Assembly: GCF_011304355.1 (NCBI RefSeq)
Contig: NZ_CP049888.1
Location: 806,001-870,000 of the forward strand
Direction of reading: 5' to 3'
DNA: 64,000 nucleotides
From: Weissella coleopterorum
GTDB taxonomy: Bacteria > Bacillota > Bacilli > Lactobacillales > Lactobacillaceae
Shown: piece by piece, positions 45,682 through 55,076 of the stretch
Numbering within the stretch: position 1 is the first letter of the stretch
Layout of the letters: every line of letters starts with the position of its first letter
Program-made: the position numbers and the translations under genes
Notes under the pieces: generated by a model
What the model saw: only the letters and a program-made list of their open reading frames with translations
What the model was told of the DNA's origin: nothing
The model's database searches: none

Positions 45682-47774
45682 ATGGTAAATCAAGTAACGT
45701 TAAGTACACAGAAAATAGGTGAACGTCCGCCAGACATTATTGTGAAACATGGCTTTAAAGTAGCTTTTCAGAGTTTTGCAGATTATGTTTTAGATCATAA
45801 TGGAAAAGAAGAAGGCATAACCAGTGTAGAGAATGATTATGATGTTCTGTATAACAAGTTAGAACGTAAAAAAGGACAACATGATAATTTTGCCGAGTAT
45901 GTATCAAGACATGATGTAACTGCTTTAGAAGATGGGGTAGAAAGTGAATTATTACCAGTTTTTAATAGTAAAACCAATAATATGACAATGGATGATTTCA
46001 AAACTACCAAACAACATTTATCTGATGCAGCGAAACGGCACAATATTATGTGGCAAACCTCAATTTCATTCTCGGATGAGTTCTTGATTGAGGAGGGGTT
46101 GATGGATAATGCCGTTGATCGTAGAATTGATCAACAACGGATGAAAGACGTGATCAAAAAAAGGATGCCTCAATTACTTGAAAATGAAGGTATTTCAGAA
46201 TCCGCAGAATGGTTTGGAGCGATTCATTTACGAGGCGATATTAATGATAAGCACGTCCATATTCATATAGCTACATTTGAACCCGGTGAAACTAAACGTC
46301 CGATGGTTTATAACAAACTTACAGGTCATAAGGAACCCAGGGGTAAGATGGTATATCGTAATTTGGATAATTTCAAAAAGGGGATATGGCGAAATATTCG
46401 TAAAAGTGAATTCTTGTTAAGAGATCGGGAAATATTAAAAGATGTTGATCGTGGAAAAAATGAGATTCGAGAAAAATTTACCAATCAAATTATTGAATAT
46501 CGAGAATTAAGCCAGTTAAATGAACTAATTCGGGTATTACCCGCTAGTGAGAAACTATGGAGAGCCAAATCAAATGCTGTAGATATGCAATCAGCAAATG
46601 AAGTGGCCTATGGGATTGTTGAAAAATTCTTAGAGGGAAATGGTCAATAAGAGTTTGATAGTTTCAAATTAAATACTGAGAAACTCCAAGAAATATATGA
46701 AATTGGTTTTGGTGATAGTAAGAAGAACTACAGTGTTGAACGTATCAAGACATTAAAAGAGTTAATGGTTAATCAAATATATAAGGAGATTAAAGCGTTA
46801 CCTCCTGAGGCATTTGATAAAGCGATCTCTGTTGAATTAGAATCATTAAGCGATGAAGAGATACAACGTCGTAAAGAACAGTTAGAGGCCCAAATTAAGA
46901 TCATTAAGAATAAAGATAGTTTAGATAATTCGGAACGTATTAAGTTAAAGCAATTGAAGAAACAATCAGGATTGGTTAAGAGTGTTATCAAACGGCAAAA
47001 TTTAACTGCGGATTTAGAAATAAATAATAGTGAGTTAAATCAGTATCGTAGATTTTTCTTTAGTGGAGTTGAAGGAAATGCTTTTGAATTTGTTAATTTT
47101 AAAATTAATCAATTGTCAGATCAGAATCGATTAATCCAACTACAACTCAAACCAACTAAGACTTTAACACCAATGGAAAAACAACGACGAGATGCATTAA
47201 TGCAATCCCAGGTAAACATTCATCAATTATCACCAGATAAAATGACAGATGACCAGTATAAGCTATTAAAAGAAAATAGATTGAAAGAAGTTGAATTACG
47301 TCAGAAGTTGAAAATAAAAGATTTTAAAATTAATTTTGGATTACCAGGTGATATTAAGTTAAACGTTGAGGTAATTAATAAACTTCAGGATGAAATTAAA
47401 ATTTTGGATCTGAAAAAAAGTGTGCGAGAAAATAACATAGCGTTAGGTTCGGATGTTCAGTTAGATGTAAATCGGATGAAAGAACTTAGAAAAGAAAATT
47501 CAAAATATTATGGGGAGATTGCGGAGTTAGAAGGCCGAGAAAATACGTATATTGATTTTGAGAAGGAAAACCTCCGACGTGCCAAAGAAAAAGAATCCAA
47601 TAGATTAAAACAAAGTTTTGGTTTAAATAAGAAATTCAATTTACGTGGGGAAGAAGAATTAATCGGGGCCTTAGTCACGCATTAAATGATGCTAATCGTG
47701 GCGAAAAAATTGCTTTAAGTGAATATGAACGTGAACAAGCAGAACTAAAGCGCCGTGCAGGTATTTCAAGATAA
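45682..47774 (+). pseudogene. MobP2-type relaxase with a nonsense codon and a late frameshift
   Basis: Relaxases nick the transfer origin and pilot DNA into the recipient. The N-terminal part shows the MobP2/MobL pattern: SAEWFGAIHLRGDINDKHVH and the HxHxHIATFEP metal site, with a FAEYVSRHDV segment before it. TAA at 46648-46650 interrupts the frame after EGNGQ, and the same frame goes on at once (EFDSFKLNTEKLQE) through a long coiled-coil tail. Near 47665 one G is missing from a G-run, after which GLSHALNDANRGEKIALSEY ends at 47774. Without these lesions it would be about 697 residues. A truncated 322-residue relaxase domain might still be made. TopB follows. Confidence 0.82.
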
Positions 47775-47799
47775 TTTATGGAATAAGGAGAATTGAATA

Positions 47800-49935
47800 A
47801 TGAAAACAGTAATAATTGCTGAAAAGCCTTCGCAAAAGAAAAAAATTAAGGAAGCGTATGATTCAGGTAATTTCCCTGAATTAGGTGAAGTCAAATTTGT
47901 GAATGCACGTGGCCATCTATTTGAATTGAAAGAACCAGAAGAATATACAGATACATGGGATCGTAAAAATACTGATGGATCTTGGAAAAGTAATGATCAA
48001 GTGTTGAATGCATTACCAATTATTCCAGATGATTGGAACTATCGTTTAAAACGGGAAGCACGGTCAAAAAAAGGACAAAGTGTTTCAGCATTATTCAAAG
48101 ACATTCAAGCAGCGGTAAAGTGGTGTGATCAGATTATTATTGCGACTGACCCAGATTCTGAAGGAGCAGCGATTGCCTGGAAGATTCTTTGGAAAATACC
48201 TGAGTATCAAGACAAAGTGATTAAACAATTAGAATTTAATGCACAGACCATTCCCGATTTTCAAAAGGCCTTTCGAAGTTTAGGTGAAGGAAAAAACTAT
48301 ATTCCAATGGCCTATCAAGCAATGGCACGAGAAAAGTCCGATTGGTTAGTTGGAATGAATATTTCTAGATTAACAACATCAGTATTGCAAAAACAAGGTT
48401 ATCGAGATTATTTCCCAGTAGGACGAGTTCAAACGCCGACAGTTGGATTGATTGTTAAGAGAGAGCTAGAGATTCAAAATTTTGATGGAAATGAAAATTG
48501 GCGAATTATATTAGTAGACCAACCAAATGATGTGAAATTTAATGGAAAAGAAAGTGAAACCTGTTTTACACCCGAAAATGGGGGAAAGGCTTCCGCTGAA
48601 AAATTATTGAGTATATTGAAACAAGGTGAAAGTAAGGTAGTTGATCTTAAGACTGAAGCTAAGGTTTTATCAGCACCAAAGCTATATAAGTTTTCAAAAC
48701 TGATGGCGGATGCTTCACGTCGTTTTAAATTCTCACCTGGAAAAGTGAAGAAAATTTATCAAAAATTGTATGAAGATGGTTGGGTTAGTTACCCAAGAAC
48801 TGATGAAGAGAAAATTGCACCTTCAGAATTTAAGTACTTACTAGATAATGTCAATAAATTCTTAGAAATACTTGAAATTAATGATTTTCATGTAGCTAAC
48901 ACAATCCCTGATAAGCGATATGTGTCTGAAGGTAAGTTGGATCATTCAGCCAATATTCCTTCCAGTCAAATTCCAACGGTGGCACAAGTTAATAGTTGGG
49001 ATATGGAACAACAAAAATTGTATAAGATGATTGTATTGCATACGATGTTGATGTTTGCGCCAAAAATGTCCTTTGATGGGACAACCGTTACCGTCAACAA
49101 TAGTAATCTTTTATTTACAGTTAAAGGGCAACACATTAAGGATCAAGGTTGGACTAAGTGGGATAACAAGACCAAGAAAGACAAAACCTTGCCAGACTAT
49201 CAACTAGGACAAATATTGAATTTAACCCCAACGATGAATCAAATGAATCCACCCAAACGGTATACTGAAATTGATATGACAGATCATGTATTGGATTCGA
49301 ACGGACTAGGTCGCCCATCTACTCAAGCGATGATTTTAGAAAAAGTTGAATCAACGTATTTGAATAAGAATTCTAAGAATGCTGAATTATCACCCAAGCC
49401 ACAAGCATTTGTGTTGATGGATTTTCTAAACGATACTAATTTAGCCAGTCCTGAAATGACAGCTAAATGGGAAGAATATTTGGATAAGATTGGTGAAAAT
49501 AAAGATAATGCGAGTCAGGAAGTGTTTGTAAAACAAACTGAAGGCATGGTCAATTCACTGATTAATGATTTGAGTGGTAAGATTGGCACGTTTGGTGGTG
49601 TTAAAGCAGCACAAGACAATGAAAGTTCTAAAAAGACAATTAAAACAGTCTTTGGGGAATTTAAGTACACATATTTTGAAGGTAAAGGTAAGTACGGTAC
49701 TTACTATCAGTTAAAATTGTTCAATATTAGTACTAATGAACTCGAACATGAAATTGGTAAGAAGCAGATGTTATATGCGCTAAACATGAATGAAGATAAA
49801 TTGGTGAAACTACTAGAAACCGGTAGATTAGGTAAGACAAAGTTTGAAACCAAGGAAAAGAAAAAATATAGTGTTGATGAATTAACATTAAATCCAGATT
49901 TCACAGTAACCAAGCATGCAGAATGGATAAAATAA
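47800..49935 (+). CDS. topB: Plasmid-type DNA topoisomerase III (TopB)
   Basis: Type IA topoisomerase of 711 residues. The N-terminal Toprim domain has IIAEKPSQ and the acidic DPDSEG at 117-122 (usually DPDREG). The catalytic tyrosine is Y331 in WVSYPRTDEE. The LSAPKLYKFSKLM-type segment and GRPSTQAMI are also typical. There are no C-terminal zinc fingers. TopB next to a MobP2 relaxase is a frequent arrangement on mobilizable plasmids and conjugative elements of lactobacilli and enterococci, where it helps resolve transferred DNA. AAGGAG ribosome site. It appears intact. Confidence 0.92.
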   Translation: MKTVIIAEKPSQKKKIKEAYDSGNFPELGEVKFVNARGHLFELKEPEEYTDTWDRKNTDGSWKSNDQVLNALPIIPDDWNYRLKREARSKKGQSVSALFKDIQAAVKWCDQIIIATDPDSEGAAIAWKILWKIPEYQDKVIKQLEFNAQTIPDFQKAFRSLGEGKNYIPMAYQAMAREKSDWLVGMNISRLTTSVLQKQGYRDYFPVGRVQTPTVGLIVKRELEIQNFDGNENWRIILVDQPNDVKFNGKESETCFTPENGGKASAEKLLSILKQGESKVVDLKTEAKVLSAPKLYKFSKLMADASRRFKFSPGKVKKIYQKLYEDGWVSYPRTDEEKIAPSEFKYLLDNVNKFLEILEINDFHVANTIPDKRYVSEGKLDHSANIPSSQIPTVAQVNSWDMEQQKLYKMIVLHTMLMFAPKMSFDGTTVTVNNSNLLFTVKGQHIKDQGWTKWDNKTKKDKTLPDYQLGQILNLTPTMNQMNPPKRYTEIDMTDHVLDSNGLGRPSTQAMILEKVESTYLNKNSKNAELSPKPQAFVLMDFLNDTNLASPEMTAKWEEYLDKIGENKDNASQEVFVKQTEGMVNSLINDLSGKIGTFGGVKAAQDNESSKKTIKTVFGEFKYTYFEGKGKYGTYYQLKLFNISTNELEHEIGKKQMLYALNMNEDKLVKLLETGRLGKTKFETKEKKKYSVDELTLNPDFTVTKHAEWIK

Positions 49936-49958
49936 ATATAATACTAAGCAATACATTT

Positions 49959-49991
49959 TCGCTTTAACACAATTGTTAGGGCGATTTTTAT
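49959..49991 (+). terminator. Probable terminator after topB
   Basis: TCGCTTTAACA and TGTTAGGGCGA pair with one or two mismatches around CAAT and are followed by TTTTTA. Confidence 0.6.
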
Positions 49992-50097
49992 TTACATTTT
50001 TAAAATATTAAAGAAGGTGCAATTACTTACTAAATAATATTAAATATAAAAATGTTTTATTTGGTAAATAAAAAGATATTAATTGTATAGAAAATGA

Positions 50098-50144
50098 TTT
50101 ACTATTTACGATTGTTTGTATATAATTTAAAACGCACTGCAGTG
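50098..50144 (+). promoter_or_regulatory. Promoter with a downstream palindrome before the protease-toxin operon
   Basis: TTTACT (50098-50103), a 17-bp spacer and TATAAT (50121-50126) form a plausible promoter. CACTGCAGTG at 50135-50144 is a perfect 10-bp palindrome placed at the expected transcription start, a position suited to a repressor. GTTTAAAC follows at 50148. Confidence 0.5.
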
Positions 50145-50231
50145 AAAGTTTAAACGTTTAACAAAATTTTAAAAAAACAAGGGTATGTAGATATGAATAG
50201 TTGAAAAGAAAAACGAAAGTTCTATTTAGTT

Positions 50232-50897
50232 ATGACTATTATTTTTATTTTTTTGATTGGTATTTTTTGTTTTTCAAATGTGAAAAAAAACACATTACGA
50301 GTGGCGATCATTGATGGTAGAGTTACAAATTTTAAAACACACGAAAGAATCATTAAACAGGGTAGTAGTGAGACAGAATTTCATGCTAATAGTGTCTTTA
50401 ATATTTTGAGGCGAAATGTGAATTCTAAAAAGGTTCAGTATTTTTCGTATTCAATCTTAGATGACGATTTTTCATTTGATGAAGAAGATTTATTAAAGGC
50501 ACTTAGTGCTGCTGAAAAAGATCATGTTGATATTATTAATCTATCGTTGAGTTCCATTCTTAAAAATGAAAATGTACAAACTAAAGTTGAACAATTAATT
50601 CGCAAAAATATAATAATCGTAGCGGCAGCTGGAAATGGGGGACCAGGAAAACCAAATTATCCAGCAAGATTAAACGGAGTGATTGCGGTTGGGAGTAAGG
50701 TAAATAGTCGTTATTCCGATTTTTCTCCTGATGAAGGTTTAGAGGCAAATGCCAATGGTGAGAATGAGTCTTATCAGGGAAAAACATTAAAAGGGACTTC
50801 TTTTTCTACTCCAAAGATCACAAATATGATTATTAAGCGAATTATTGATATGAAGGAAAGTAAAAGAAGTGTAAAAAAGGAGTACTTAGATAAATGA
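50232..50897 (+). CDS. Compact subtilisin-like serine protease, membrane-anchored or secreted
   Basis: 221 residues, short for an S8 peptidase. It has one N-terminal hydrophobic helix (about 1-15) and all catalytic elements: D28 in VAIIDG, H51 in EFHANSVF, the oxyanion N135 in AAAGNGGPG and S190 in GTSFSTP. ATG 50232 has no clear ribosome site. An in-frame ATG at 50193 would give MNS, then TGA, then KEKRKFYLVM leading into this protein, so the natural start may be 50193 with a TGG-to-TGA mutation. Its stop overlaps the next gene. With no separate prodomain visible it may act on the co-encoded secreted protein, for example to release its C-terminus; this is inference. Confidence 0.78.
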   Translation: MTIIFIFLIGIFCFSNVKKNTLRVAIIDGRVTNFKTHERIIKQGSSETEFHANSVFNILRRNVNSKKVQYFSYSILDDDFSFDEEDLLKALSAAEKDHVDIINLSLSSILKNENVQTKVEQLIRKNIIIVAAAGNGGPGKPNYPARLNGVIAVGSKVNSRYSDFSPDEGLEANANGENESYQGKTLKGTSFSTPKITNMIIKRIIDMKESKRSVKKEYLDK

Positions 50898-53806
50898 AAT
50901 ATTCTAAATTGAAACAAGCATTAATGATAATGACTGTTTTAACGGGTGTGATGGTAGTCCCAATATCTGATGTGGCTAAAGCGATAGAAGTTGATAATAA
51001 TCTATCGAATACCCAGATGTCTGATAAAAATATAACTAGTTCAGTAAAAGATGATGAATCGACTGATAGTTCTAGTGAAGTTGTGGAAGAAACCGCACAT
51101 AATGATGAAAATATTACATCAGATACAAAAACTGAAAGTGAAAATTATAATACAAAACAAATTTTTTCTGCCACAAAGCAAACTGGTTATGTGAAGAAAG
51201 GGAATGATGTTTACTTCTATAATCCAAATGGGAGTTTATTTAAGGGATTAAGAAAATTTGGAAAAGTTCAATTTGAATTTTATGGACCAAATGGCATTAG
51301 ATATCAAAATAAAACAGCGACGGTCAATGGAAAGATATATTTCTTTGGTGTTGACGGCCAAGCCGTCAAAGGTCTGCATAAAAGTGGAAAGTATTTAGAA
51401 TATTATAATTCTAATGCTGAAAAAATGGTTAATTGTACGATTAAAGTGGGGAATGCGACATACCATTTTAATGAAAAGGGTTATGCGATAACTGGCGCGT
51501 TTACAGATTCTGATAAACAATTAAAGTATTTTGGGAGTGACTTTAAGCAAATCAATAATAAAAATGCGACTAACGCCCAAATGAATACAGTGGTCAGTAA
51601 AATATCTGGGATAGCGGATAGTCGTAAGTCTAAATTATTAGGTATACGACAATATGAACAAGGATCAGTAATTATTTTAGCTAAAACAGGATCCAATGGA
51701 CAAATTGCATATACTGAAATTTATCTAAATAAAAACGGAGTTGATGTTACTTTTTATTTTCATCTTGTTAAAAATGGAAAAGCAGTTAATTTTCAAAAAT
51801 TCAACTGTAAATTGGAAGTAAATAATAATAAAAAACAACTTATCTATATTGATCCTAAGACAAAAGTGAAGAAAACGACAACACTTGAAAATGGACAAGC
51901 AAACTTTGCACCGTTATTAATACCAATTATTGCGGTGGGAGGTGAATTATTAGTAGATGCAGCAGCGGCCTCAATCACTGTACTATCTGCGGGGCTTTCT
52001 ATTTCATCTCAAGCAGGAGCGATAGGATATGGAGGTCATCTTTTATATCAAGGAGTAAAGAGGGCGTATGGAAATCCGAATATTACCGCTCTTAGTGCAC
52101 AAAGTAATACAAATAAAGATGTAAAAAAAGTCATTAATACGGTCACACAAGAAATTAATTCACCAGTTTATTATGGTTACTCAGGTGAAGCTGCTAATTT
52201 TAAGGCTGTTCAAGATGCTAATTTTAATAGCTTTGGGAAAACTTTTACTAATATAAATTCTGCAATTAATGGAATGAATAAGGGTATTTCAATAACAAAT
52301 CAAGAGTTACAAACAATTAATCAAGACATTATTCGTCTGAATGGTACTTTAAGTAAGATGAATAAGGCAGTAAGTATGATTAATACCAGCATTAGTCAAA
52401 TGAATTCCTCGATGGTTAAAATTAATACAGGCCTTTCTCAAATGAATGCAGGTGTTATTAAATTAAACAACGGAACTAATAATGCAATTAAAAATATTAA
52501 TCAAGTGGTTTCAGCAATGGCTGAAATGAATAAGGCGCTTGCTGAGTCAAATGCAGCGTTCAATAGGGTGTTTAACAATAAAGATCATGCAGCTAATATG
52601 AAAGCTTTGGATAAAGCGATGAATGATCTAAGAAATTGGAAACCCGCCCCTATAATTTTTCATGGTGATGAGTATACAGCCACGCATCCATACAGTGATT
52701 TAGATTCTGACTATTTCAGAAAGAGAATAACCGATTTTCCAGTTCAAATGGGACGACCTACCATTAATGTGAAAAATAAAAAAATCACTTTCAATGTTAA
52801 TTCTAAAGTTAAAACAGGTGAATTTAGTGTATATTTGAGATACAAATATCCACAAGATGAGCAAGCACCAACGTTCAAATCTGAAAAGATAATAAAGATT
52901 ACTAAAATTGGGAATAATAATGTGGTTTTGGATCTACCTGATACTAAAAAAGGAATTGACAAGGTATATGAACTTGTCGGTGAATACTCCACTAAGAATT
53001 TTAATTCAATGTTTCCAGATGGATATCAGAGTGATGTACCCTATGAAATTGATTTTCTAAATAAGTCGAATGGTATAATTTATGATGTATCAAAAGGACA
53101 GACCGTAAAGTATAAAGATAAATTTGTTAGGACAGATATTAACCCAATTAAGGTTGGAGATAATGTCGTAATATCTGGTAAAACAACAGCATTAAAGGCA
53201 AATCTTGAAGTTTCTTGGAGATCTGGTTTTTCTTATGACAGTAAAAGATTTAACGTTAAGTCAGATAAGAAAGGATTATTCAAAACACCACCTATTAAAC
53301 ATATTGGTGTTAATGATCATATAGAAGTATTCCCCACATATCCATTGAGTCATGCCAGAGAAATTGTTAAAGGACCAGGTTTATTTAGTAAAAATCAAGA
53401 TTTAATAATAAAATTTGATACCACAATAAAAGCATATCAAGATGACTATGTAAAAAACGCTCAAGATATGACTCCTGAAGAATTAAAGACAAAGAAGCCA
53501 AAGAACTGGGACATGCCGAACTATGATAATATGAATGGTAGAGTTCATATAAAAGATCCTGCAACCAAAAAAAGGATTGATGATATTATCAAAAAAGATC
53601 CAAATAGTAAGCAGGCAAAAGATTTAAAGAAAAATAATAACGATGGTTTTAGAATTAGAATTGACCCAGCAGATAAAGTAACAAAATACCAGCACATCCA
53701 TAAATATGATGAGTACGGGCGATTATTAAACAAATATGGAAAAGTAGTTGATTATAAATCACCAGAAGGACATATCCCATATAATAAGAAAGTAACATTT
53801 AAATAG
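50894..53806 (+). CDS. Large secreted toxin-like protein with wall-binding repeats
   Basis: 970 residues. Signal peptide (about 1-30, ending AKA); Ser/Thr/Asp-rich stretch (31-90); about five aromatic glucan/choline-binding-like repeats (96-206: YVKKGNDVYFYNPNGSLFKG and kin); a beta-rich domain (about 220-335); a hydrophobic segment (338-382); a helical region with repeated MN/IN heptads (446-570); beta-sandwich-like domains (about 625-845); and a C-terminal domain (about 868-970) with RIRIDPADKV, H934-x-H936, YDEYGRLLN and GHIPYN. That end resembles C-terminal toxin domains of polymorphic toxins; I cannot name the family. No LPxTG anchor. It follows a protease gene and precedes two small paralogues, the layout of toxin and immunity genes. 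Confidence 0.75.
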   Translation: MKYSKLKQALMIMTVLTGVMVVPISDVAKAIEVDNNLSNTQMSDKNITSSVKDDESTDSSSEVVEETAHNDENITSDTKTESENYNTKQIFSATKQTGYVKKGNDVYFYNPNGSLFKGLRKFGKVQFEFYGPNGIRYQNKTATVNGKIYFFGVDGQAVKGLHKSGKYLEYYNSNAEKMVNCTIKVGNATYHFNEKGYAITGAFTDSDKQLKYFGSDFKQINNKNATNAQMNTVVSKISGIADSRKSKLLGIRQYEQGSVIILAKTGSNGQIAYTEIYLNKNGVDVTFYFHLVKNGKAVNFQKFNCKLEVNNNKKQLIYIDPKTKVKKTTTLENGQANFAPLLIPIIAVGGELLVDAAAASITVLSAGLSISSQAGAIGYGGHLLYQGVKRAYGNPNITALSAQSNTNKDVKKVINTVTQEINSPVYYGYSGEAANFKAVQDANFNSFGKTFTNINSAINGMNKGISITNQELQTINQDIIRLNGTLSKMNKAVSMINTSISQMNSSMVKINTGLSQMNAGVIKLNNGTNNAIKNINQVVSAMAEMNKALAESNAAFNRVFNNKDHAANMKALDKAMNDLRNWKPAPIIFHGDEYTATHPYSDLDSDYFRKRITDFPVQMGRPTINVKNKKITFNVNSKVKTGEFSVYLRYKYPQDEQAPTFKSEKIIKITKIGNNNVVLDLPDTKKGIDKVYELVGEYSTKNFNSMFPDGYQSDVPYEIDFLNKSNGIIYDVSKGQTVKYKDKFVRTDINPIKVGDNVVISGKTTALKANLEVSWRSGFSYDSKRFNVKSDKKGLFKTPPIKHIGVNDHIEVFPTYPLSHAREIVKGPGLFSKNQDLIIKFDTTIKAYQDDYVKNAQDMTPEELKTKKPKNWDMPNYDNMNGRVHIKDPATKKRIDDIIKKDPNSKQAKDLKKNNNDGFRIRIDPADKVTKYQHIHKYDEYGRLLNKYGKVVDYKSPEGHIPYNKKVTFK

Positions 53807-53815
53807 AGGTATAAC

Positions 53816-54382
53816 ATGGAAAATATGGAATTTAATTTTTTTGCAAAAAAAGTAAAATTCATCATAGAATGGCCAAAACGTGAATTTCAAGCGGAATCAA
53901 AATTTATATATAAAAGTGAAGGCGTTTTTTTTGGTAAATCAATTGGTGGGTTTGATCCGATTACTTATAAAAGAAATCAGGATGATATAGCCGTTATTTT
54001 AGAAACATTAATAGACTTTATTGGTAATGATTTTACTTATATGTTAAAAAATGATGGAGTAGATAGAGCAGAATATAATTTATACAAACAAGAGTTAATT
54101 CCATTTTCATCTGAAGATTTTTTTAATTCTAAAGATACTAAAATAGATTCTGCAAATGGAGATCAATTATATGCTACTATTAGCGATAGTAATATAAAAA
54201 ATTTACATGTTAAGTTTTATGGACAATTTAATGGGGAAAAATATAACTATGAATTGATTGCAGATGTAACTCAATTATTTAATACACCAGATAAAAAAAT
54301 TTTAGAAGATGAACTTTCAAATAATAATCCGGGCAGTGAAAGAATAACCTCGTTTGAAATTATAAAAAAAGGATATTTTTAA
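53816..54382 (+). CDS. Candidate immunity protein, copy 1
   Basis: 188 residues, soluble, acidic, no signal. It shares a clear pattern with the next protein: EWPKR near residue 18, GFDP, NQDD, the FI/IS-NDxxYM segment, NDGV, NLY, IPF and a C-terminal TSFEI. It starts ten bases after the toxin-like gene with AGAGGT before ATG. Position directly behind a secreted toxin-like gene and the tandem duplication suggest an immunity role. Family not recognised. Confidence 0.7.
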   Translation: MENMEFNFFAKKVKFIIEWPKREFQAESKFIYKSEGVFFGKSIGGFDPITYKRNQDDIAVILETLIDFIGNDFTYMLKNDGVDRAEYNLYKQELIPFSSEDFFNSKDTKIDSANGDQLYATISDSNIKNLHVKFYGQFNGEKYNYELIADVTQLFNTPDKKILEDELSNNNPGSERITSFEIIKKGYF

Positions 54383-54408
54383 TTATTATGAAATTTTTGA
54401 GGGAAAAT

Positions 54409-54975
54409 ATGATATTTTCATTCTACAGGTATAATTTAATACTTACCGTTGAATGGCCGAAAAGAATTTACCAGGCCAAATCAAAATTCAAATTTAAGAT
54501 GGATAATTTTGTTATTGGATTACATATTAGTGGATTTGATCCGAATATTTATGAGAAAAATCAAGATGATGTGGCATTCATTTTAGAGAATGTAATGGAA
54601 AGAATTAGTAATGATATTGCTTATATGTTTCAAAACGATGGAGTTGAAGAGGGAGAGACTAATTTATACAGCCAACAAATCATTCCATTTAATACAACAG
54701 ATTTTTTTGATTACAAATCTGACTTTGCACAACAATTTGGGGCAACTAAATCAACTAACTATTTACATACGAAAGTTTTGAATAAAAAATTAAGTGAATT
54801 TCATGTAAAAATTAGTGGTCGTTTCGATGATGATATTTATGAATATGATCTCAAGGGGAATTTCGAGAAATTACCAGTTTCATTTTCGGACTTACCTAGA
54901 GAAGAACAATTTAGATTAAATCAAGGTAAAGAATTATGTACATCATTTGAAATTGTTAAATATGGAAATTTTTAA
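54409..54975 (+). CDS. Candidate immunity protein, copy 2 (paralogue)
   Basis: 188 residues from ATG 54409, exactly the length of copy 1. ATG 54388 is also in frame, but TTGAGGGA at 54397-54404 is correctly spaced for 54409, and the resulting N-terminus (MIFSFYRYNLILTVEWPKR) aligns with copy 1. The shared blocks are those listed for copy 1; I judge the two about 40-45% identical by eye. Divergence suggests protection against toxin variants. A terminator follows. Confidence 0.7.
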   Translation: MIFSFYRYNLILTVEWPKRIYQAKSKFKFKMDNFVIGLHISGFDPNIYEKNQDDVAFILENVMERISNDIAYMFQNDGVEEGETNLYSQQIIPFNTTDFFDYKSDFAQQFGATKSTNYLHTKVLNKKLSEFHVKISGRFDDDIYEYDLKGNFEKLPVSFSDLPREEQFRLNQGKELCTSFEIVKYGNF

Positions 54976-55009
54976 TTAACGAATTGTTATGACAAATAAA
55001 TAAAACAAG

Positions 55010-55036
55010 TAAGTCACTTTTCAAGTGGCTTTTTTA
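55010..55036 (+). terminator. Terminator of the protease-toxin-immunity operon
   Basis: AAGTCACTT pairs with AAGTGGCTT (one G:U pair) around TTC, followed by TTTT. Confidence 0.85.
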
Positions 55037-55076
55037 ATTTGTAATAATTTAAAAAAAGAATATGGAGAATAAAATT

